Assembly: GCA_003978455.1 (NCBI GenBank) | Contig: QNZT01000031.1 | Span: 1-12,347 of the forward strand | Length of the DNA stretch: 12,347 bases | Source of the DNA: Sulfurospirillum sp. | GTDB taxonomy: Bacteria > Campylobacterota > Campylobacteria > Campylobacterales > QNZT01 | Direction: 5' to 3' | Shown here: one piece after another, positions 6,987 to 12,347 of the stretch | Numbering within the stretch: position 1 is the stretch's first letter | How the letters are laid out: each line of letters starts with the position of its first letter | Notes under the pieces: model-generated | What the model was told of the DNA's origin: nothing | Databases searched by the model: none | Seen by the model: only the letters and a program-made list of their open reading frames with translations | Made by a program: the position numbers and the translations under genes

Positions 6987-7010
6987 TTCAGAAGGGAAAT
7001 CCCTTCTGAA
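6987..7010 (+). terminator. Terminator-like hairpin after nrdA
   Basis: A perfect 10-bp inverted repeat (TTCAGAAGGG, loop AAAT, CCCTTCTGAA) begins 2 bases after the nrdA stop and is followed by a pyrimidine-rich stretch (gtatttcttcttt). The T run is interrupted, so termination may be incomplete, but stem quality and position fit a rho-independent terminator ending the purB-nrdA unit. Confidence 0.75.
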
Positions 7011-7032
7011 GTATTTCTTCTTTAAATTTTAA

Positions 7033-7059
7033 TAATCATTTTTAAATGCTAAATGATTA
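7033..7059. repeat. Inverted repeat upstream of the OmpA-like gene (possible operator)
   Basis: TAATCATTT (7033-7041) and AAATGATTA (7051-7059) are exact inverted arms of 9 bp, separated by 9 bp. The repeat lies 30-56 bases upstream of the best -10 box. It could bind a dimeric regulator, but in such AT-rich DNA chance symmetry is a real alternative. Confidence 0.35.
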
Positions 7060-7088
7060 AATTTATTTAATTATGATCTTCTTTGCAC

Positions 7089-7094
7089 TATAAT
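7089..7094 (+). promoter_or_regulatory. -10 box for the OmpA-like/coiled-coil gene pair
   Basis: A perfect TATAAT lies 29 bases before the ATG at 7124, in AT-rich DNA without a clear -35, as is usual in Campylobacterota. A good ribosome site AAGGAG (7110-7115) lies between it and the start. It comes directly after the nrdA terminator, so the following genes probably form their own unit. Confidence 0.6.
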
Positions 7095-7123
7095 AGCAAT
7101 AATTGTGTTAAGGAGTATGTTGT

Positions 7124-8257
7124 ATGGGAAGTAAGATTATCGGTCTGATCGCAGTCCTGGCAAGTGGCGCATTTATCTATTATTGTATAGATTTAAAAAA
7201 AGATGAGATCGCAGATGCATTTCATGTATCTCAGACAAAAGAAACAGTAACAAAAGCTGCTGATATAAACAGCTCAGAAGTAGTAGTTGAAGAGAGTCCT
7301 TCTGGTCTTAAAGAAGAGAAACCTATTGCAAAACATATTGCAGAAAATAGCACTAAAACCCTGCCAGTTGTACAGGATGTGGAACAAAAGGTAGAAAAAT
7401 CCGATCCGGCATTTGGTGTGATGTTTGGCGATCAAATCAATATTGTCGGTATGTTTGCACCTCCTGCAAAAAATAAATCCTTAATACGTTATATCGATCA
7501 ACTATGTGAGAATAAATCTTGTATGAATGATATTAGATTCAATGAGGATATAAAAGAGGTTTCATGGCAAAAAAACCTTGTTTTGCTGATGAAAATGTTT
7601 GAAAGAGAGCATATCAAAAAAGGATCGATCTATATCAATAGCAATGTTTTGCATATCGAAGGAGAGATCGAAAGCAAGCGTCAGAAAAAAGAGTTGGAAA
7701 ATCTTATAGCAAAACTGAAAAAAGATGGCGTTTTTGTAGAAGATGAGACAATCAGTATGATGACAAAAGTGGATACCGCTGCACCCGAAGAGTCCGCACA
7801 AAAGCCTGCTACCCAAACACAGATCGCAAGTAAAAAGATACAAAAGGCGACTGATCATAAAGAAGTTGTAGGAGAAAGAGAAAAGAGCAGTGAAAAACCA
7901 TTGGTCCAACAGACAAAAGTAACTACAACAGATGATACTTTTTCAAATAACCTGGAAGATATATTAAAAAATCACCCTCTCTCATTTGATAACAGTGTTA
8001 AAAACCTGAGTATAGAAAGCAGAAAAACACTGGATAAGCTTGTAGCAGTTTTAAAACAAAATGGGCCAAAAAAGATAGAAATATTAGGATATTCCGGTAC
8101 AGGAGAGAATGGTGTGTTTGGTATGGTGGTTAGTCAGAAAAAAGCAGATATAGTCAAAAATTATCTCTATAAGCATGGTTTACGAAATATTGTATCTAAA
8201 GGGATGGGTGCACAGAAAACAGGTGCTGAGATTGAAATTCATATAAAGAACAAATAA
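7124..8257 (+). CDS. Inner-membrane-anchored periplasmic protein with BON-like and OmpA-like domains
   Basis: The protein has 377 residues. Residues 4-22 form one uncleaved-looking transmembrane helix (Lys before, acidic/Lys after), which would put the rest in the periplasm. Residues ~23-95 are a charged linker. Residues ~97-212 have alternating strands and helices resembling BON modules (VMFGDQINIVGMF and later INSNVLHIEGEIES), with two cysteines (128 and 133) that could form a disulfide. A Thr/Ala/Lys-rich linker follows, then an OmpA C-terminal-like domain at 276-377 (HPLSFDNSVKNLSIESRKTL, IEILGYSGTGE, SQKKADIVKNYL). The Asp and Arg that hold diaminopimelate in OmpA seem replaced (GYSG for GHTD, SQKKA for SxxRA), so peptidoglycan binding is doubtful. 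This architecture matches mycobacterial ArfA (OmpATb). AAGGAG 8 bases upstream supports the start. It is followed after 14 bp by the coiled-coil gene, likely its partner. Domain calls are by eye; function unknown. Confidence 0.75.
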   Translation: MGSKIIGLIAVLASGAFIYYCIDLKKDEIADAFHVSQTKETVTKAADINSSEVVVEESPSGLKEEKPIAKHIAENSTKTLPVVQDVEQKVEKSDPAFGVMFGDQINIVGMFAPPAKNKSLIRYIDQLCENKSCMNDIRFNEDIKEVSWQKNLVLLMKMFEREHIKKGSIYINSNVLHIEGEIESKRQKKELENLIAKLKKDGVFVEDETISMMTKVDTAAPEESAQKPATQTQIASKKIQKATDHKEVVGEREKSSEKPLVQQTKVTTTDDTFSNNLEDILKNHPLSFDNSVKNLSIESRKTLDKLVAVLKQNGPKKIEILGYSGTGENGVFGMVVSQKKADIVKNYLYKHGLRNIVSKGMGAQKTGAEIEIHIKNK

Positions 8258-8271
8258 GGTAAGGTTGGATT

Positions 8272-9291
8272 ATGACAGAGTTAGAAATTATTATAATGAA
8301 AATGGCATTGTGTCTGGTAGCAGCGCTGCTGCTCGGTATGTTCTTTGGGTATCTCTATACTCGACGCAAAACAAAAGAGATGTATGAAGATAAATTAGAC
8401 GCTCTTGAAGAGTTATGCGAGTCAAAAAAGAGCGAAACACATGAGTTGAAAACAAAATATGGCAGTATGGAAGTAGATATGCTTAGATTGCAGGAGATCA
8501 ATAAAGAGCATGAAGAAACGATCTTAGAAAAGCAAAAAGTGATTGAGGAGCAAGAGGAAAAACTTGCATCATGTAAACAGAGTGACGAGAAGATATCTGC
8601 ACTTGAAAATATGTACGAATCAAAAAAGAGTGAAGCGGAACAATTAAAAAAAGAGTGTGAAGGGTATAGCGCAAAGATAAAAAAACTTGAAGAAGAGTGC
8701 TCTGAATACAAAGAGCGTATCGCATCGTACGAAAAGCAGGCAGAAAAAGATGCTGTGATCATTTCCGGGTATCAGAACAGAGAAAAAGAACTTGCTACTC
8801 TGGAGAAAGAGTATGAAGCCAAAAAAGAGGAACTTGAAAAACTGAAAAAGGAGTATACGGATATAGACAGCAATGTTCAAAAACTTCAGGATACTTGCAA
8901 ATCATATGAACAGGAGATAGAATCATACAAAGAGAGCATACTCTTTTATCAAAACTCAGCCGATGAGTGTAAAAAACATGAAGAAGAGATGCTTGCGCAG
9001 ATTGAAGTACTTGTAAAGAAAAATGATATGCTAGAACAAAAGATCAAACAAGTTGCAGGTGAACATCAAAAGAGTGAAATTCATGAAGAGCGTATCGATA
9101 CAGAGACGATTATCGGTAAGTTGGGAGAGATCAATGATCTGCTTCAGGAAAATGGTGAATTGGTGCCGCAGCATGTCAAAAATGAGATTATTCAGGAGGT
9201 AGAATCCTTTAAAGAGGAGATCACTCACGAGACAAAAGGGAGTAAAATCGTCAACTTTTTGCAAAATATTGTCAAAAAAATTAGAGAATAA
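8272..9291 (+). CDS. Membrane-anchored coiled-coil protein with three 66-residue repeats
   Basis: The 339-residue protein was not recognised as a named family. Residues ~9-29 form a transmembrane helix (MKMALCLVAALLLGMFFGYL) followed by TRRKTK, so the long C-terminal part should be cytoplasmic. Residues ~35-265 are almost wholly Lys/Glu-rich coiled coil. Within it are three tandem repeats of exactly 66 residues (43-108, 109-174, 175-240), each starting with a (A/T)LExxxExKK block. A cysteine-containing segment recurs in each. A short C-terminal part (275-339) has a different, amphipathic character and ends in a basic helix (IVNFLQNIVKKIRE). The start at 8272 has a weak AAGG 6-9 bases upstream; Met9 is an alternative. 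Position 14 bp after the OmpA-like gene implies one transcript. It may be a structural or spacer element opposite the periplasmic partner; that is inference. Confidence 0.78.
   Translation: MTELEIIIMKMALCLVAALLLGMFFGYLYTRRKTKEMYEDKLDALEELCESKKSETHELKTKYGSMEVDMLRLQEINKEHEETILEKQKVIEEQEEKLASCKQSDEKISALENMYESKKSEAEQLKKECEGYSAKIKKLEEECSEYKERIASYEKQAEKDAVIISGYQNREKELATLEKEYEAKKEELEKLKKEYTDIDSNVQKLQDTCKSYEQEIESYKESILFYQNSADECKKHEEEMLAQIEVLVKKNDMLEQKIKQVAGEHQKSEIHEERIDTETIIGKLGEINDLLQENGELVPQHVKNEIIQEVESFKEEITHETKGSKIVNFLQNIVKKIRE
8398..8991 (+). repeat. Three tandem 198-bp coding repeats
   Basis: Units run 8398-8595, 8596-8793 and 8794-8991. The first ~30 residues of each are clearly related (DALEELCESKK / SALENMYESKK / ATLEKEYEAKK, then ELKTKY / QLKKEC / KLKKEY at the same offset). 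The rest has diverged. Exact spacing of 66 residues in both steps points to duplication without later indels, not chance low complexity. Confidence 0.8.
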
Positions 9292-9352
9292 ACTGTTTTT
9301 AGACAGTTATAGGTAAGTATAGTCTATAATTTAATCACATTTGGAGATATAA
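9292..9352 (+). promoter_or_regulatory. Promoter and ribosome site for the NtrC-like gene
   Basis: This 61-bp gap contains a perfect TATAAT at 9325-9330 and GGAG at 9343-9346, six bases before a GTG start codon at 9353. A -35 is not evident. A weak hairpin (AACTGT/ACAGTT, 9291-9308) overlaps the preceding stop codon but lacks a T run. Confidence 0.55.
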
Positions 9353-10081
9353 GTGATTAAATTTATAGCAAAATCGACACAATTGACCAATCTGGTAAAG
9401 AGCCTTCAGCTGACAAAGAAATTTTTTGTCTCTTCCTTGATAGTAGGGGAGGCGTACAGCGGTAAAAAAACGGTTGCCAGATATATTCTGCCCGATGCAC
9501 CGGTGGTAAATGGTGAAGATTTACAGGTAGTACTGGATGCATTGCAGACAAACGATGAACTAATTATCTACAATTTTACACAGATCTCCAACTATGCTCT
9601 TCTGAATTTTGACAATAAGCGCATCATAGCGACCGCACGTTACCAACCTAAAGATAAGAGTGTGGATGAACTCTTCGGTTATATTTACAACCTTCCGCCG
9701 TTATACAAACGTCTGGAGGACGCAAAAGCTTTGGCGGAAGTGGTTGTAGGCAGAGCAAAAGAGGTGTTGGGTATAGAAGATGATATAACTGTACCTTTTG
9801 ATGAAATTGATTTGCGCAAAAACAGTAAATCTCTTGAAAAAAGTATTTATAAAAATTTGATTTTAAAAGATATGGACGAAACTGATATCGAAAAACTTAT
9901 GTATCGGTTTTTTCTTGAACATCTTCATGGAAACAATGACTACAAAAAGTACCTGCACCTTTATGAACGACCACTGATAAAAGCGGGGCTTTACAGGTAC
10001 AAGTCCCAGTTGAAGCTGGCAGGCGTATTGGGTATAAACCGCAATACCCTGCGTAAAAAGGCGAACGAATATGACTTATAG
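9353..10081 (+). CDS. Degenerate NtrC-like protein with C-terminal Fis-type helix-turn-helix
   Basis: The 242-residue protein resembles a shrunken sigma54-activator core plus DNA-binding domain. GEAYSGKKTVA (32-42) matches the Walker A region (GESGTGKE in active members), NKRIIATARYQPKD (88-101) matches sensor I, and LPPLYKRLEDAKALAE (114-129) matches the LPPLRERxEDI block. YERPLIKAGLYRYKSQLKLAGVLGINRNTLRKK (204-236) is a typical Fis/HTH_8 domain. Missing are the GAFTGA loop that contacts sigma54, the acidic Walker B (ELIIYNFTQIS stands there) and any receiver domain. About 35 residues separate Walker A from the Walker B position, roughly half the usual. It therefore probably binds DNA but cannot remodel sigma54 holoenzyme. 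Start GTG 9353 is fixed by GGAG and TATAAT upstream. It overlaps the PAS-like gene by 11 bases. The role as a regulator is inference. Confidence 0.75.
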   Translation: MIKFIAKSTQLTNLVKSLQLTKKFFVSSLIVGEAYSGKKTVARYILPDAPVVNGEDLQVVLDALQTNDELIIYNFTQISNYALLNFDNKRIIATARYQPKDKSVDELFGYIYNLPPLYKRLEDAKALAEVVVGRAKEVLGIEDDITVPFDEIDLRKNSKSLEKSIYKNLILKDMDETDIEKLMYRFFLEHLHGNNDYKKYLHLYERPLIKAGLYRYKSQLKLAGVLGINRNTLRKKANEYDL

Positions 10082-10766
10082 CGATTATAAATTTTTTTTG
10101 GAAAATGACAATAATCCGTTTATATTGTTCAATGCCGAAAAGCGTATCGCTTACCTCAATACAGCTGCAGAATTTTTACTTGGACGTGCAAATAAAAACG
10201 ATATCTATGATCTGTGTATCGCAAATGCTCCCAAAGAGTACGGCTCGAAGATGACCTATGTAGATCTTCGGTATGATGATCTCTCCTTCTACGGCATCAC
10301 TGTAGGGTACCAGGATGATACCTATATCGGTATCAGATTTTATCAGCGTGTCAAAAAGATGCAGCCTACCGCAAAAGAGTTAAACAAATATATCAAAACC
10401 GATATCAATACACTGCTTGAAACATCGATATCGCTTGTAACGATGCAGGAGTCCTACGAAATCAAACTCATGACCGATATGGATATCCCCGAATTCAGGA
10501 TTTCGCAGAATGATTTTTTTAAAATTATGCGTAAATGTTTTCACTCTTTTGAACCGGGAGATAGATTGCAACTGACGTTAAAGATCAGAGTAGGAGAGTC
10601 TATTCATGTAAAAAACCGGCGTTATAAACTGGTCAAACTTGAAATGAGCACACAAAAAAAACGAATTGTGGAAGATGACAGGGAGATCGAGAGTCTGTGT
10701 GAATCAAATTTTATCGATTATCTGGCTGATGATACAAAGATACGCTTATTGATTCCTATGTTGTAA
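10071..10766 (+). CDS. PAS-domain protein, NtrB-like but without kinase residues
   Basis: The 231-residue protein starts inside the last codons of the NtrC-like gene, with AAAAGG 9 bases before its ATG. Residues ~8-92 look like a PAS sensor fold (NPFILFNAEKRIAYLNTAAEFLL, then a YGITVGY...YIGIRFYQ strand pair). The remainder (95-231) follows the general spacing of a histidine kinase core. No His with flanking Glu/Pro marks a phospho-acceptor. DFFKIMRKCFHSFEPGDRL (148-166) sits where an N-box would be but lacks its Asn pair, and no G-box is present; the last strand LRLLIPML resembles the end of an HATPase domain. With its partner this looks like an eroded NtrB/NtrC pair, or a small non-kinase sensor. 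No signal peptide or membrane segment is visible, so it is cytoplasmic. Its stop overlaps the convergent transporter gene by 21 bp. Confidence 0.7.
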   Translation: MTYSDYKFFLENDNNPFILFNAEKRIAYLNTAAEFLLGRANKNDIYDLCIANAPKEYGSKMTYVDLRYDDLSFYGITVGYQDDTYIGIRFYQRVKKMQPTAKELNKYIKTDINTLLETSISLVTMQESYEIKLMTDMDIPEFRISQNDFFKIMRKCFHSFEPGDRLQLTLKIRVGESIHVKNRRYKLVKLEMSTQKKRIVEDDREIESLCESNFIDYLADDTKIRLLIPML

Positions 10767-11861
10767 TTGCTGTTTTGTGTCGTAAAAGAGGAGTGATATG
10801 AATGCAAGTAGTGCTATCACAGCCGATACTGCAAAAAGATATGCCCCGTAAACATATCCGGCTATCAGAGAACCGAAAAAACCGCCCAGACCAAAGCCGA
10901 TACCGTAATAAAACTGTGCGGCAAGTTTCTTATCATGATAGATACCGGAAAGGTAACTGAGTGTGGCGGTATGGTAGAGTGCAAAACTGAATGCATGAAG
11001 GCTTTGCGATATAAATATGACAGCCAGGTTTTCAGGAAAGAGAAAAAGCAGTGTCCATCTCACGGAAGTTATCAAAATCGTAAAGCGGATGATACGCAAT
11101 AACGGCAAATGCAAAATCCTTGCCTGATAATAGAAAAGCACGATTTCACATATCACACCAAATGTCCATAGGTAACTGATGGTTGTCAGTGCAACGCCGT
11201 GTTCACTCTCATAAATCGTAAAAAAACTGTAAAATGCGCCAAAACTGACCTGCATCAGAAAAACAGAAATCCAGAGTGCCGTTGCTTTGGAGAGCAAAAA
11301 TTTTGTATCTGTCTTTGGAGACTTGTTGCTGAAGTGTCTGTGGTCTGTCGAAATCATCCCTGCAAACACAATACTGAATAAAATCGTAACAGCGATAGCG
11401 TGCAATGGAATATGATTGTCGTTTAAAAGCCTTGCAAGCGCCAGAGCGACAAAAATAAAGCCCAGGGAACCGTAGAGCCTTGCCCGACCGTAATTTTCCT
11501 TTTTAAGCACCTCCAGGGCATATGTTTCGATATAGGGCAATACAAGTCCCGAAGAGATACCGTAGAGGATATTGGTCACTATGAACCAGTAGAAATCTTC
11601 GATAGTCGTATAAAAAAGAAAAATGGTAACAAACATGGTAAATAGCGCACGGTGCAGAACAGTGGTTGTCAATGCAAAGATTTTCAGAAAGAAAAATGGT
11701 GTGATAAACCGCATCAGCGGAGCGATAGAAAATATGATACCGATCTGCGCAGGAGTGTATCCGATATTTTGAAGAATCTTGGGAAGAAAGATAACATATA
11801 CACCGATCAGCGCGAAATAGAAAAAGAAAAAGGCAGAAATCTGAAAAAAACGATCTTTCAT
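10746..11861 (-). CDS. MFS transporter, HcaT/LacY-like (MFS_1-like) group
   Basis: The 371-residue protein is hydrophobic throughout, with about twelve predicted transmembrane segments and a charged central cytoplasmic loop (~171-190) dividing two six-helix halves, the usual Major Facilitator layout. Family marks include FFYFALIGVYVIFLPKIL at the N terminus, IGYTPAQIGIIFSIAPLMRF after helix 1, and YGRARLYGSLGFI (124-136), which closely matches the conserved loop of the phenylpropionate transporter HcaT and nucleoside/sugar H+ symporters. The substrate cannot be deduced. The start overlaps the stop of the upstream RDD gene (ATGA), so the two are co-translated. Its 3' end overlaps the PAS-like gene. 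No metabolic genes for a catabolic substrate are nearby, so the HcaT resemblance should not be taken as substrate evidence. Confidence 0.88.
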   Translation of the reverse strand: MKDRFFQISAFFFFYFALIGVYVIFLPKILQNIGYTPAQIGIIFSIAPLMRFITPFFFLKIFALTTTVLHRALFTMFVTIFLFYTTIEDFYWFIVTNILYGISSGLVLPYIETYALEVLKKENYGRARLYGSLGFIFVALALARLLNDNHIPLHAIAVTILFSIVFAGMISTDHRHFSNKSPKTDTKFLLSKATALWISVFLMQVSFGAFYSFFTIYESEHGVALTTISYLWTFGVICEIVLFYYQARILHLPLLRIIRFTILITSVRWTLLFLFPENLAVIFISQSLHAFSFALYHTATLSYLSGIYHDKKLAAQFYYGIGFGLGGFFGSLIAGYVYGAYLFAVSAVIALLAFISLLFYDTKQQLQHRNQ

Positions 11862-12340
11862 GACGAAAGTTTGATGATAGCTGTTCCACTTAAGAGATCA
11901 TGAACTCCTCTTCTGTCCTGGCGAAAAAAAGGTACAAAAAGACCGAAAAATGTAAAAAAAATGATATTGAAATAGAGAAAACGGAGGAGTGACAATAATA
12001 TACCCGGTTTTTCGCCCGTCTGTATGTCTATCAGCTTCAAATCGTAGGCTTTCAGACCGGGGGTCTGACCGCTCACAAAATAGAACGTCACAACGATAAC
12101 ACAAAGCGGCACAAGTATATAAGCCCAGCCAAGCAGCATATTTTGCGCAAATCCTTCTCTGCCGTTCATGACAAGGTAAATTACGATATAAAAAATAGGC
12201 ATCGAGAGCAGAAAACTATCTGTAATAAAAGCTTTGAGCTTGTCTAAAATACCGGCATATCGGTATTGCGGTTTCGCTTCCACCGCACGCTTTTCACTTT
12301 TTGGCGCAACTCTGTTTTGTTTTACATCTCTCCATCGCAT
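11858..12340 (-). CDS. RDD-family membrane protein
   Basis: The 160-residue protein has a basic N-terminal tail (MRWRDVKQNRVAPK), followed by three transmembrane stretches at about 38-57, 68-90 and 113-139. RDD landmarks are the charged start of helix 1 with Asp41 (LKAFITD; the usual Arg is Lys here), SGQTPGLKAYDLKLID (90-105) and RRGVHDLLSGT (143-153), the last being the clearest. RDD proteins are small inner-membrane proteins; some have been linked to ion exchange, most are uncharacterised. The frame remains open to the window edge on its 5' side (Asn-Ala before Met), so an earlier start outside the window cannot be excluded, but MRWR is a plausible N terminus. Its stop overlaps the MFS start, suggesting one transcript for both membrane proteins. 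Confidence 0.88.
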   Translation of the reverse strand: MRWRDVKQNRVAPKSEKRAVEAKPQYRYAGILDKLKAFITDSFLLSMPIFYIVIYLVMNGREGFAQNMLLGWAYILVPLCVIVVTFYFVSGQTPGLKAYDLKLIDIQTGEKPGILLSLLRFLYFNIIFFTFFGLFVPFFRQDRRGVHDLLSGTAIIKLSS

Positions 12341-12347
12341 GGCGTTA

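Noticed and set aside
8355..8762. Ser/Phe-rich minus-strand open frame within the coiled-coil gene
   Set aside because: It arises from reading Glu/Lys codons of the coiled coil in reverse; composition is an artefact and there is no ribosome site.
8398..8991. CRISPR or other DNA-level repeat array
   Set aside because: The repeats are coding units in phase, diverged at DNA level and contiguous without spacers, so they reflect protein duplication.
9291..9308. Terminator after the coiled-coil gene
   Set aside because: The stem is only 6 bp, AT-rich and followed by mixed sequence, not a T run; transcription may read into the next gene.

Overview
The window looks like core chromosome from a mesophilic member of the Campylobacterota (epsilonproteobacteria), most like Sulfurovum or Sulfurimonas. 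The genus is inferred from moderate-to-low GC, dense start/stop-overlapping genes, protein style, and the order RluA-family pseudouridine synthase (divergent) / purB / nrdA. From memory, Campylobacter jejuni has the same order (Cj0022c-purB-nrdA) close to its replication origin. There is no sign of phage, IS element, CRISPR or tRNA.

Region 1 (1-2223, + strand) is a tightly packed unit. It holds the 3' part of hisF (histidine biosynthesis), a short nucleoside phosphorylase/nucleosidase-like protein, rlmN (23S rRNA/tRNA m2A methyltransferase), and a 32-residue single-span membrane protein whose start lies inside the end of rlmN. Region 2 (2195-3106, - strand) is an RluA-type pseudouridine synthase that converges on, and overlaps, the small membrane protein gene. 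Two near-perfect or perfect 16-bp parS centromere sites lie inside the coding sequences of regions 1 and 2 (789-804 and 2415-2430). They suggest that this is part of the origin-proximal ParB loading zone.

Region 3 (3281-7010, + strand) is purB-nrdA, translationally coupled by an ATGA overlap and closed by a strong hairpin. It links AMP synthesis with dNTP production; nrdB is not next to it. Region 4 (7124-9291) has its own promoter. It carries two membrane-anchored proteins of unassigned function: a periplasmic BON-like/OmpA-like protein with the architecture of mycobacterial ArfA, and a cytoplasmic coiled-coil protein built from three exact 66-residue repeats. Region 5 (9353-10766) is a pair of overlapping genes that look like eroded relatives of an NtrC-type sigma54 activator (no GAFTGA, no Walker B) and an NtrB-type PAS sensor (no phospho-acceptor His, no ATP-binding boxes).

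Region 6 (10746-12340, - strand) is an RDD-family membrane protein gene overlapping an MFS transporter gene of the HcaT/LacY-like type. It converges on region 5 with a 21-bp overlap. All non-coding gaps are under 200 bp. The observations most worth following are the parS pair, the 32-aa gene, the degenerate NtrB/NtrC pair, the 66-residue repeat protein with its ArfA-like partner, and the extra segment next to the NrdA active site.
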